64,000 bases of DNA from NCBI GenBank assembly GCA_043764095.1, contig JAYUKX010000009.1, positions 1 through 64,000 of the forward strand, written 5' to 3'. The translations under genes were made by a program, and so were the position numbers. This DNA is from M3007 sp043764095. GTDB lineage: Bacteria; Bacteroidota; Bacteroidia; Chitinophagales; Saprospiraceae. Below the pieces are notes generated by a model. It was not told where the DNA came from. It saw only the letters and a list, made by a program, of their open reading frames with translations, and made no database searches. Shown here piece by piece: positions 1 to 8,199 of the stretch (position 1 is the first letter of the stretch; the number at the start of each line of letters is the position of its first letter).

Positions 1-7
1 CCTGTAG

Positions 8-62
8 GGGTCGAATGTCATACAGCCACATTGCTCTATAAACATTTGACCCATTCTGGGTC
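8..62. repeat. Short inverted repeats at window edge
   Basis: GGGTCGAATGT (8-18) is repeated inverted as ACATTTGACCC (42-52) with one mismatch, and the second arm runs into a tight hairpin GACCCA-ttc-TGGGTC (48-62). Further on, TTACAC (65-70) and AAACTTATTTTAC (86-98) recur at 43.9 kb. It lies just upstream of the first gene and could be the end of an interspersed repeat cut by the window edge or a terminator of a gene to the left. No coding potential is seen in 1-121. Confidence 0.4.
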
Positions 63-121
63 GGTTACACCCTCAAAATATAAAAAAACTTATTTTACAA
101 TGTAATTAACTATAATAAAAT

Positions 122-3100
122 ATGAAAAACACAAAAATCATTTTAATTTTTTGCTTGCTTTTGCCATTTATCGGCTTTTCGCAGCCTATTTTTTTTGACG
201 ATTTTAATGGTGGTTTTAAACCCGAATGGACGCCTAAACCCAACCTTGCTGGTACCAATGGGGTAGTCGAAATACAGAATGCTGCGGGTTGGGATGGAAG
301 TGATGGCGTTGGTATGGGCAAGGTGAACAGCGATGCTGGTTTCACCAAAAATGCCTTGGATCTTAAACTGCCGCTCCAAGGCAAAACCAATGTAAAATTG
401 ACGTTTTGGATTTACAACAACGATGATGAAACACAGGCGGAAGATGGCTTGTGGTTTAGTGACAATGGCGGTATTACTTTTAAGCAGGTCTATCAGTTCA
501 AACCCAGCGATTGGTGTAATAGTGTATATGGGCAGTTTCCGCCCTTTGAGGTGGATAAATTAGCCGCCAAATATGGTCTAACGCTGAACAATCAATTCGT
601 CATTCGGTGGATGCAGTACGACAATGAGGATTTTTCAGGAAATAGCGATGGCTTCTTCCTCGATGATGTTGATGTATATATGCAAGCACCTGTTTATTTC
701 AAAATTAAACCTACCACACCCTTCTACGACGATTTTGAAGCGGCCGATCTCAAGGAGGCTTGGGCATGGCGTTTTGCCGATTCTACCGCCACGCTCATTG
801 CAGATCCTACCCAACCTGCCAATATCGTAGGGCTTGATAATGGCTCGGGTATTGATGGTAGCAGGAGTATTATCTTGGGCAAACGTTTTTGTGATGGTAG
901 TTTTTTGACCAATGCGTTGGATTTGCACCTCGATTTTTCTGGGTTGTCTGCTGCCGAAAAAAGCAGAGCAGAAATGACTTTTCTTGTACAAAACTTCGAT
1001 GATGAAACCCAAGCCGATGATGGTATTTATATGAGCGACGACGGTGGGGAACATTGGAAAAAAGTATTTGACTTTGACCCGGGGAATTGGTGTAATTTTG
1101 TTTATGGAGCATTTCCTCCTTTCCAAATTGGTAAAATTGCCGCTAAGTATGGCCTCTCTCTCAACGACAAATTCATCATACGGATCCAACAGCACGATGA
1201 CGAGGACTTTGGCGGTAATGCAGATGGGTTGGTTTTAGATAATTTTTCCGTTTACGTCGATGATGTGAGTTATTTCCCTGTTTCGGCCAGCCCCACCGGC
1301 CAATTCTCTGATGATTTTGAAAATGTAGTGCTTAGCAAATATTGGGCATGGCGTTTTGCCGATTCTACGGCTACACTCATTGCTAATCCTACCCAACCCG
1401 CCAATATCGTAGAGATTGATAATGGCTCGGGTATTGATGGAAGTAGGAGTATTATCTTGGGCAAACGTTTTTGCGATGGTGGTTTTTTGACCAATGCATT
1501 GGATTTGCACCTCAATTTTTCTGGGTTATCTGCTGCCGAAAAAAGCAGGGTAGAAATGACTTTTTTGATTGAAAACTTCGATGATGAAACCCAAGCCGAT
1601 GATGGTATTTATATGAGCGACGACGGCGGGGAGCATTGGAAAAAAGTGTTTGACTTTGATCCTGTGAATTGGTGTAATTTTGTTTTTGGACAGTTCCCGC
1701 CTTTCCAAATTGGCAAAATTGCCGCTAAATACGGCCTCTCTCTCACCGACAAATTCATCATACGGATCCAACAGCACGATGACGAGGACTTTGGCGGCAA
1801 TGCAGATGGGCTGGTTTTAGATAATTTTTCCGTTTACGTCGATGATCTTGCCTATTTTCCTATATCGGCTAGCCCCAATGGCCAATTCTTTGATGATTTT
1901 GAAGCAGGACCGCTCAGCCAATTCTGGGCATGGCGTTTTGCAGATTCCACGGCTACACTCCAACCAAAACCAACACAACCCGCCAATATTGTCGCCACTT
2001 TTAATGATATTGGACTTAATAATAGTTTTGGGGTATTACTCGGCAAGCGTTTCTGCGATGGTAATTTCTTAACCAATGCGCTCGACTTGCATATTAACTT
2101 TTCGGGGCTTTCTGCTGATGAAAAAGCACGTGTAGAAATGACTTACGTGATCGAAAGCGACGACGACGAAACCCAAGCCGATGATGGTATTTATTGTAGC
2201 GACGATGGCGGCGTAAACTGGAAAAAAGTGTATAGCTTTGATCCTACCAATTGGTGCAATTTTCAATTTGGACAAACGCCGCCCCTCCAAATCCAAAAAA
2301 TGGCGGAGAAAAATGGCCTTTCCTTAACAGATAAGTTTATTATTCGTTTCCAACAGCACGACGATGAGGATTTTGGTGGCAATGCCGATGGTTTTATATT
2401 GGATAATATACATGTTTATGTTGCCCCTAGAACTTATGCTCCTGTTCCATTTGAGGAAGATTTTGAAACAGGGCCACAATTGCGTTCCATGTGGTCTTGG
2501 TCTTTTGCAGATGATCCTGCTATGCCATCTAATACGATTACCAGCCCCACTAATATTGTAGCGGTGACAGACGCTACTGCCGAAAACTCGCAGTACAGCG
2601 TGGCTATGGGTAAGCGCTATTGCGATGGAGGATTTTTGACCAATGCCCTAGATTTAAGGTTAAATTTGTTTGATGCCCAAGGCGTGAAATTATCTTTTAG
2701 CATCTATGATAATGACGACGAGATACAAATCCAAGACGGTATTTGGTTTTCCGATAATGGTGGGCAAACGTTTAAAAAAATCTATTCTTTTGATTTTAAT
2801 CTAATGCCCAATTATGTATGGACGCAACTTTCCTCGTTGGATTTAGATGCACTAGTAGCCGCTAATGGCCTTGAATTTACAGATCAATGTGTACTTCGGT
2901 TTCAGCAACACGATGATGAAGATTTTGGCGGAAATAGCGATGGTATATATTTGGACAATATCAATATTACTGCTGTAAAGCCAACGTCCTCTACCAATAC
3001 GGCATTGGTGAATAGTACATTGCATCTTTTCCCAAATCCCGCCACAGATCAAGTTTATATTACTTGGCCCGATGGAAATGCCCCCAATAGCCCAATCCAA

Positions 3101-3262
3101 TGGTCATTAATGGATGTACAGGGTAATACGCTCCGTCAAGGGAATACCTTACCTCATAGCGGCATTTCCTTAAATGGTATAGCACCGGGTATGTTTGTGT
3201 TGCAAATTATATCGGAGAAACAGGTATGGCAAGGCCGATTGATAAAAGTAGCGGATCGGTAG
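122..3262 (+). CDS. Five-repeat secreted protein with T9SS type A sorting domain
   Basis: This is an exported surface or secreted protein. An N-terminal signal peptide (about residues 1-20, KNTKIILIF start, ending FSQ) is followed by five tandem units of about 190 residues beginning near residues 23, 200, 395, 589 and 777. Each unit carries WRFADSTATL, GKRFCDGxFLTNALDL, an acidic DDETQADDGIYxSDDGG stretch and HDDEDFGGNADGxxLDN. The pattern of TNALDL, DGG-W and DGxxLDN resembles reelin-repeat or MAM-like beta-sandwich units; that is inference. The last about 80 residues (LFPNPATDQVYI ... GMFVLQI) are a T9SS type A sorting domain, so the protein crosses the outer membrane by the Por system. Units 2 and 3 are nearly identical even at DNA level, indicating recent internal duplication. 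The acidic loops could bind calcium. No ligand or enzymatic activity can be assigned. Confidence 0.9.
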   Translation: MKNTKIILIFCLLLPFIGFSQPIFFDDFNGGFKPEWTPKPNLAGTNGVVEIQNAAGWDGSDGVGMGKVNSDAGFTKNALDLKLPLQGKTNVKLTFWIYNNDDETQAEDGLWFSDNGGITFKQVYQFKPSDWCNSVYGQFPPFEVDKLAAKYGLTLNNQFVIRWMQYDNEDFSGNSDGFFLDDVDVYMQAPVYFKIKPTTPFYDDFEAADLKEAWAWRFADSTATLIADPTQPANIVGLDNGSGIDGSRSIILGKRFCDGSFLTNALDLHLDFSGLSAAEKSRAEMTFLVQNFDDETQADDGIYMSDDGGEHWKKVFDFDPGNWCNFVYGAFPPFQIGKIAAKYGLSLNDKFIIRIQQHDDEDFGGNADGLVLDNFSVYVDDVSYFPVSASPTGQFSDDFENVVLSKYWAWRFADSTATLIANPTQPANIVEIDNGSGIDGSRSIILGKRFCDGGFLTNALDLHLNFSGLSAAEKSRVEMTFLIENFDDETQADDGIYMSDDGGEHWKKVFDFDPVNWCNFVFGQFPPFQIGKIAAKYGLSLTDKFIIRIQQHDDEDFGGNADGLVLDNFSVYVDDLAYFPISASPNGQFFDDFEAGPLSQFWAWRFADSTATLQPKPTQPANIVATFNDIGLNNSFGVLLGKRFCDGNFLTNALDLHINFSGLSADEKARVEMTYVIESDDDETQADDGIYCSDDGGVNWKKVYSFDPTNWCNFQFGQTPPLQIQKMAEKNGLSLTDKFIIRFQQHDDEDFGGNADGFILDNIHVYVAPRTYAPVPFEEDFETGPQLRSMWSWSFADDPAMPSNTITSPTNIVAVTDATAENSQYSVAMGKRYCDGGFLTNALDLRLNLFDAQGVKLSFSIYDNDDEIQIQDGIWFSDNGGQTFKKIYSFDFNLMPNYVWTQLSSLDLDALVAANGLEFTDQCVLRFQQHDDEDFGGNSDGIYLDNINITAVKPTSSTNTALVNSTLHLFPNPATDQVYITWPDGNAPNSPIQWSLMDVQGNTLRQGNTLPHSGISLNGIAPGMFVLQIISEKQVWQGRLIKVADR

Positions 3263-3333
3263 AAAATACGGTTAAATCCCCAGTAATTGCTTGAATATTT
3301 TAAGTGATACTTTAATTAAAAGGTTTTTTGTTT

Positions 3334-3376
3334 AGGACACTGTAAACTATTTAGTTTATGGTGTCCTAATTTTTTG
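3334..3376 (+). terminator. Rho-independent terminator
   Basis: AGGACAC (3334-3340) pairs with GTGTCCT (3361-3367); the stem continues inward through TGTAAACT / AGTTTATG with wobble pairs around an ATTT-type loop, and a T-rich run (3369-3376) follows. It lies about 70 nt after the stop of the five-repeat T9SS gene and should end its transcript. Confidence 0.75.
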
Positions 3377-3464
3377 CCCTGCAAAATTACAAAAACTATT
3401 CCCAACCTTCTCCAACGAATATATTACTTTTGCCGTGCTATTGGCGTATTATTGCTTTTATAAG

Positions 3465-3534
3465 GAAGACGTAGTTTAATTGGAAAAATTTGGAATGCAT
3501 ATCCACGATAAAGGTTCGGGCCCTTTCGTCTTCG
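3465..3534 (+). tRNA. tRNA-like gene, possibly degenerate, GCA in anticodon position
   Basis: The sequence folds as a tRNA cloverleaf. GAAGACG (3465-3471) pairs perfectly with CGTCTTC (3527-3533) as a 7-bp acceptor stem. A 5-bp T stem AAAGG/CCTTT encloses the loop TTCGGGC (3515-3521). Conserved positions are present: T8, A14, G18G19, T33, G53-C61, T54T55C56. The anticodon arm has only four good pairs (TGGA/TCCA) around ATGCATA, putting GCA (Cys) at 34-36. Oddities are G at position 58 instead of A, T at 37, a weak D stem, a short variable loop, 70-nt length, and discriminator G rather than the U typical of tRNA-Cys. CCA is not encoded. A Bacteroidota -7 box TACTTTTG sits at 3425-3432. It may be a divergent tRNA, a tRNA pseudogene or a tRNA-like remnant of an integration site. 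Confidence 0.5.
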
Positions 3535-3590
3535 CTAAGAATAAAACAATATGTAAAGTGTAATTTACTCCAAAAGCATATATGGATAGA

Positions 3591-5561
3591 TTACGCTTCC
3601 ACCTCCAATAAACCAAAATACTCTTCTTTTGTCAATGGCCGTTTAGAACCAGATGGCATTACTTCCTCGTTCATTTCACAGGTCAGGGCATTACCCTTTC
3701 TTTTTATACATTTGATAAAAGGAATTACGTTTTCACGCAATGTAAAAGTAGATGCAATCGCCTCTAAAGGGTCACTTTTATACTGCTCTTCCACCCAAAA
3801 CCACTGCTCATAGTTGTTATAGGTACACGTGCATTTAACGGCATATCGTTTATCTTTAAAATCATTCCAATGTTTTAAAGAATAGATTACACTTGAATAT
3901 GCTTCGTAAATTTCATTTAAATCGGCTTCATAAATTTCGTAGATGTTGTGTTTCATAAATTGAATTTTATCGCCTAGTGCATCGTAACGGAAATAGCGTA
4001 GGTTAATCCTATTAGATATAATACACTTTGCTTTAAATTCTGCCATCATTTGCGCCACACCAATATATGTAAAACAAAAATGCTTTAGACCAGAGTTATA
4101 TAGCCTAAAAATATCCTGAAGTGAATATCTAGGCACGCGCGTCCATTTTCGCTCTATGGATTGTAACACTTTGTTTATCAAATCATTATGAATAATCCAT
4201 TCTTGTTCAAATTCGTGCATGACAAAATTTTGAAAAGAAAAATGCCGCATTTTAAGGAAAGACACCAGTATGTTAAGTGAATGCCTATCTGCTCGCCAAA
4301 AATTATAGGGAAAAGCCCAATGCGCATTAATATAAAAATAATGCGTCGATACCACTAAGTTATTAGTTACTGGAAAAAACAATTGCTCTACATTTGCTCC
4401 GACATGTTTGATCGGCTCTTGGTACAGCGCGTAATGGATACTTTCAATGCTAGGTAAGTATGGCGCAATATCGTTGTCGATCCCTATCCTTAGTTTACCA
4501 ATGCGCTTAAGCCTCGGTAATATTGTTGTGGTAGCAGTGAGTGTAAATATACCATTTATTAACTCTAAGGCAGGAAAGTCACTGTCTGATATGGAGGGTA
4601 TATTGGGGAGGGAATTTATATCTGGAAAAAAGTCTGCTTTTTGTTGTTGCTCATCTAGTACATTTGGTGTTGAAAAAAATGACAAAGGTGTTATTTTAGG
4701 ACAACTAAAATTCCCACAAATCTTTTGAAGCGATGGGAAACACACCCTTTTTTGGGATGAAAAGTAAAATATCCCTACTGTTTTCAAAAGTGGAAATTCC
4801 CCAGAGCCATTGTCTTCAATAATCAATTTATTCTTGATACACTCGAGTTGTGGTGCAACAAATACGCCTTCTCTTATGACACAATTAGCTGTAATCGTAC
4901 GCAGTTGGGGCATTAAAATTTGACTTTCAGGAATATTATCCGCTACTTTTCCAACAGTAATTTTATTGATCGTTTGTAAATGCGGAAAAGCAATATTCTT
5001 GCCCTTTACTAAGACAGCACCATTGAATTCGGTGTGTGGAAAAGTGAGGTTATTTCCTCGTATAATCAGACTAAATTTACCAAATAGCGGTAGTTGGGCA
5101 ACATCTTCTGCGGTATATACTTCCCATAGTCTCTTTTTTGATTGGGTTACTTGGGATAGTTTTATCTCATTAGATCGAGTTAATTGGGGGTGGTTTCTAT
5201 TGATTTTATTTTTTATACAATTGCCAACTTTTAATAAAGAAGGTAATTCAACATTAGCCTCAATAGAAAGCACCCCCTTAACACATTCAAGGCAAGGCAA
5301 TTCGATACCCAAACAATGGATATCGCAATCACCTTCTACCGTTTTTAATACCGGAAATATAGCCGCTCTCGCATCAATGGAAAGGTTACCTTTGACCAGT
5401 GTTAGGTTTGGAAACTTGCAGCCTTCTGCCCTTACAGCACAATTAGCGTTGATGTGCTGTAAGGGGATCACGGCATTTCGCAAATAGATTTCAAGATGAA
5501 CGGGTGTATCGGTAGGTATGCTTTCGATATCCTGGAGTGTCCAAATTTTATAGGATCCCAT
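3591..5561 (-). CDS. LRR/beta-solenoid-like protein of unknown function
   Basis: A 656-residue protein without signal peptide, so probably cytoplasmic. Residues about 25-400 consist of loosely repeated units of about 20 residues with the pattern FPxLxxVxGxLxI (for example CKFPNLTLVKGNLSI, then FPVLKTVEGDCDI), as in leucine-rich-repeat or L-domain-like solenoids. From about residue 400 the repeats stop and a mixed domain follows, rich in aromatic residues and ending with a WFWVEEQY segment and LTKEEYFGLLEVEA. I do not recognise this C-terminal domain. The gene starts 3 nt after the stop of lpdA on the same strand, so the two are almost certainly one transcript, although no functional link to lipoamide chemistry is evident. 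A role as a binding or scaffold protein is inference only. Confidence 0.8.
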   Translation of the reverse strand: MGSYKIWTLQDIESIPTDTPVHLEIYLRNAVIPLQHINANCAVRAEGCKFPNLTLVKGNLSIDARAAIFPVLKTVEGDCDIHCLGIELPCLECVKGVLSIEANVELPSLLKVGNCIKNKINRNHPQLTRSNEIKLSQVTQSKKRLWEVYTAEDVAQLPLFGKFSLIIRGNNLTFPHTEFNGAVLVKGKNIAFPHLQTINKITVGKVADNIPESQILMPQLRTITANCVIREGVFVAPQLECIKNKLIIEDNGSGEFPLLKTVGIFYFSSQKRVCFPSLQKICGNFSCPKITPLSFFSTPNVLDEQQQKADFFPDINSLPNIPSISDSDFPALELINGIFTLTATTTILPRLKRIGKLRIGIDNDIAPYLPSIESIHYALYQEPIKHVGANVEQLFFPVTNNLVVSTHYFYINAHWAFPYNFWRADRHSLNILVSFLKMRHFSFQNFVMHEFEQEWIIHNDLINKVLQSIERKWTRVPRYSLQDIFRLYNSGLKHFCFTYIGVAQMMAEFKAKCIISNRINLRYFRYDALGDKIQFMKHNIYEIYEADLNEIYEAYSSVIYSLKHWNDFKDKRYAVKCTCTYNNYEQWFWVEEQYKSDPLEAIASTFTLRENVIPFIKCIKRKGNALTCEMNEEVMPSGSKRPLTKEEYFGLLEVEA

Positions 5562-5564
5562 ACG

Positions 5565-6971
5565 CTATATATGTATCGGCCTATTCCCAGTAGCCGCCAA
5601 CGCCGCCTCCTTCATCGCCTCCGTATATGTAGGGTGTGCGTGGCTCATACGCGCAACATCTTCGGCAGAACCGCGGAATTCCATCACGGCCACTGCTTCT
5701 GCTATCATATCTGCTGTACGTGCGCCTACCATGTGAACGCCCAATATCTCGTCGGTTTCTTTGTGTGCCAATACTTTAACCATACCATCGGTATCCATGC
5801 TCGCGCGGGCGCGTCCGAGGGCGCGGAAAGGGAATTTACCCGTTTTGTAAGGCGTACCCATTTCTTTTAATTGCTCTTCGGTATAACCTACCGCTGCTAC
5901 TTCCGGCCAAGTATAAACTACACCCGGAATCAAATTATAATTGATATGCGGGTGCTGACCAGCCATTACTTCGGCCACAAAAACACCTTCTTCTTCGGCT
6001 TTGTGCGCCAGCATGGCTCCTTGAATGACATCACCAATGGCGTAAATACCCGGAACAGCGGTTTCTAGTTGTGCATTAACGGCAATACGGCCTTTTTCAT
6101 CGGTCGTGATGCCTACATTTTCCAAACCTAGGTTATCAGTGTATGGTTTCCGGCCAATAGCCACCAAGCAATAATCCACATCCATCACCAATTTTTTGGA
6201 CTCGTCGTCGCGGCTTTGTGCGGTCACTTTTACTTTTTTAGCGCTGGCTTTTACTTCGGTTACCGCATGGCGCAAGTGGAACTGGATACCAATAGATTTT
6301 AACGATTTCATCAATTCGCGGCTACAATCGCTGTCCATACCAGCAATAATACGGTCTAAATACTCCACTACATGCACTTCCGTACCCAATCGGGCATATA
6401 CGCTACCCAATTCCAAGCCGATAACACCGCCACCAATGACTAGCATGGTTTTCGGTACAGCCTCGAGTTTGAGGGCTTCGGTACTGGTGATAACGCGTTG
6501 TTTGTCGTAGTTGAATGCAGCGGGGACAATGGGTTTTGAACCCGTTGCGATAATAATTTTTTGTGTTTGCAATTGAAGCGTTGCGCCATCGGCAGCGGCA
6601 ACTTGTACCGTGTTTTTGGTCAAAATAGTGCCGTGGCCAATATGCACGTCAATTTTGTTCTTTTTCATCAAAAACTCGACGCCCTTGTTGTTATCAAACA
6701 CCACTTCGCTTTTACGCTTCATCATTTGCGCCATATTCACTTTCACCGAGCCTAAGTCGATGCCATGTGTTTCAAATTTATGTGTAGCGTTATGGTAATG
6801 CTCCGAAGAGTCCAATAATGCTTTGGAAGGGATACAACCTACATTGAGGCAAGTGCCGCCTAAGTTGGGATAACGCTCAATAATAGCCGTTTTCATACCC
6901 AATTGTGCACAGCGAATGGCTGCCACATATCCACCCGGCCCTGAGCCGATTACAATTACATCGTAGTTCAT
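5565..6971 (-). CDS. lpdA: Dihydrolipoyl dehydrogenase (E3)
   Basis: E3 reoxidises dihydrolipoamide with NAD+ in the pyruvate, 2-oxoglutarate and branched-chain 2-oxoacid dehydrogenase complexes. All hallmarks are present in 468 residues, the usual length: an FAD-binding GSGPGG motif near residue 9, the redox-active disulfide in GGTCLNVGCIPSK, the NAD-binding GGGVIGLELG near residue 180, a second FAD contact YAIGDV, and the C-terminal HAHPTYTEAM with the catalytic His-Glu pair. The start MNYDVIVIG is the canonical N-terminus. A -7 box TACCTTTGC lies upstream (7051-7059, minus strand), with no convincing -33 TTG. The E1 subunit sucA is found about 18 kb away, so the complex genes are dispersed. 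An LRR-like gene follows with a 3-nt gap. Confidence 0.97.
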   Translation of the reverse strand: MNYDVIVIGSGPGGYVAAIRCAQLGMKTAIIERYPNLGGTCLNVGCIPSKALLDSSEHYHNATHKFETHGIDLGSVKVNMAQMMKRKSEVVFDNNKGVEFLMKKNKIDVHIGHGTILTKNTVQVAAADGATLQLQTQKIIIATGSKPIVPAAFNYDKQRVITSTEALKLEAVPKTMLVIGGGVIGLELGSVYARLGTEVHVVEYLDRIIAGMDSDCSRELMKSLKSIGIQFHLRHAVTEVKASAKKVKVTAQSRDDESKKLVMDVDYCLVAIGRKPYTDNLGLENVGITTDEKGRIAVNAQLETAVPGIYAIGDVIQGAMLAHKAEEEGVFVAEVMAGQHPHINYNLIPGVVYTWPEVAAVGYTEEQLKEMGTPYKTGKFPFRALGRARASMDTDGMVKVLAHKETDEILGVHMVGARTADMIAEAVAVMEFRGSAEDVARMSHAHPTYTEAMKEAALAATGNRPIHI

Positions 6972-7110
6972 CTTTATTTATTTTTTCGATTTTTCCTTGA
7001 ACGATTTGACGGTATTAATACACGCCAAATACAAATTACAGAACAAGGCCGCAAAGGTAAATGTTTTGAAATTAAGGACACCGTAAAATTAATAGAGATA
7101 ACAGGGAAAA

Positions 7111-7190
7111 GGTGCAGCGCACCACAATATTTGTAGCAATGATAATTTTTGCGCGTTTTGAAGGTGCAGCGCACCGCAATATTTGTAGTA
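7111..7190 (+). repeat. Two direct copies of GGTGCAGCGCACC palindromic repeat
   Basis: GGTGCAGCGCACC followed by (A/G)CAATATTTGTAG occurs at 7111 and again at 7163, 52 nt apart; the unit start GGTGCAGCGCACC is itself a palindrome. The same unit with the same 52-nt spacing recurs at 43485 and 43537. Here the downstream inverted arms found at 43.5 kb are missing. The second copy abuts the promoter box and start codon of the epimerase gene, so it would be transcribed next to, or replace, the native upstream region. Confidence 0.85.
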
Positions 7191-7196
7191 AATTTG
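7189..7196 (+). promoter_or_regulatory. Candidate -7 box of epimerase gene
   Basis: TAAATTTG matches the Bacteroidota -7 consensus TAnnTTTG exactly and lies only 5 nt before the ATG at 7202. No TTG is found 17-21 nt upstream, where the palindromic repeat lies. If used, the transcript would be leaderless or nearly so. Confidence 0.35.
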
Positions 7197-7201
7197 CGCC
7201 C

Positions 7202-8194
7202 ATGTCAGAAATAGTATTATTAACAGGTGCAGATGGATTGCTCGGGAGTAATACCACCCGCGAATTATTGCGCCGTGGATATAAGGTAAAAGCCATGGTC
7301 GAATACGGGAAAACCCCTGAAACACTCATGGGACTCGAAGGCGTTACGCTCTGTTACGGTGATTTACTCAATGCCGAATCTGTTGTAGCCGCCATGCAAG
7401 GCACTACTTTGGTGATTCATTGCGCCGCCAATACCAATGTAATGCCCGCCCGGTCCGAAATCATCCGGCGGGTGAATATTGAAGGTACACAACACGTTAT
7501 TCAGGCGGCTTTACAACTTGGAATTCGGCGTATGGTGGCCGTTTCATCGGCAGTTTCTTTTGGTTATGGCACCAAAGAGCAGCCCGGCGACGAGACCCAA
7601 CCCTATAAATCGGCGTTTATTGGCTTGGATTATATGGACAGCAAATACCAAGCCCATTGCGATGTGTTGGATGCAGTAAAAAATCAGAACCTGCCAGCAG
7701 TGTTGGTTTGTCCCACTTTTATGCTCGGGCCATTTGATAGCAAACCGAGTTCGGGGGCTATGTTGGTCGCCTTGTACAAAGGCAAAATACCCGGATACAC
7801 GTCCGGCGGTCGCAATTATATCCATGTAAAAGATGCCGCCATTGGGGTAGTCAACGCCTTGGAAAAGGGAAAAATAGGGGAAGCCTATATATTAGGCAAC
7901 AAAAACTTGGACTATAAAGAGGCGTTTGCGCTTATGTGCAACGTATTGGGCGTGCAGCCGCCCCGCCTGTATTTACCCAGTTTTGCGGTAAAAGCATTGG
8001 GTTTATGGGGGACATTTTTGATCAATACCTTTGGCAAAACGCCCGCCCTCAATTACGGAATGGCACTCAATAGTTGCATTGGATTCTATTTTGATGTATC
8101 AAAATCCATCCGTGACATTGACCTGCCACAAACACCCATTGAAATAGCCGTGAAAGACTCGTTTGAGTGGTTGCAACAAAATGGGAAGGTGTAA
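7202..8194 (+). CDS. NAD-dependent epimerase/dehydratase (extended SDR)
   Basis: A 330-residue extended short-chain dehydrogenase. The start is placed at MSEIVLLTGADG because the Rossmann motif TGADGLLGSN must lie near the N-terminus; the longer reading frame upstream runs through the interspersed repeats. Visible features are the nucleotide-binding TGADGLLG (about residues 7-14), HCAANTN, the catalytic-type Ser in VAVSSAVSFGYG, and YMDSKYQAH supplying the YxxxK pair. The family includes dihydroflavonol-4-reductase-like and 3-beta-hydroxysteroid dehydrogenase-like enzymes acting on sugar nucleotides, sterols or flavonoids; the substrate cannot be read from sequence. It is convergent with the next gene (5 nt between stops). 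Cytoplasmic. Confidence 0.9.
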   Translation: MSEIVLLTGADGLLGSNTTRELLRRGYKVKAMVEYGKTPETLMGLEGVTLCYGDLLNAESVVAAMQGTTLVIHCAANTNVMPARSEIIRRVNIEGTQHVIQAALQLGIRRMVAVSSAVSFGYGTKEQPGDETQPYKSAFIGLDYMDSKYQAHCDVLDAVKNQNLPAVLVCPTFMLGPFDSKPSSGAMLVALYKGKIPGYTSGGRNYIHVKDAAIGVVNALEKGKIGEAYILGNKNLDYKEAFALMCNVLGVQPPRLYLPSFAVKALGLWGTFLINTFGKTPALNYGMALNSCIGFYFDVSKSIRDIDLPQTPIEIAVKDSFEWLQQNGKV

Positions 8195-8199
8195 TAACC

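Noticed and set aside
106..3100. Several reading frames of 60-190 codons on the minus strand inside the first gene
   Set aside because: They mirror the repeats of the plus-strand gene, contain no domain or start signal, and their repeated nature follows from the coding repeats.
7111..7201. Extended N-terminus of the epimerase through the palindromic repeats
   Set aside because: The Rossmann motif of extended SDRs lies about seven residues from the chosen Met; the extra 30 residues come from repeat sequence.
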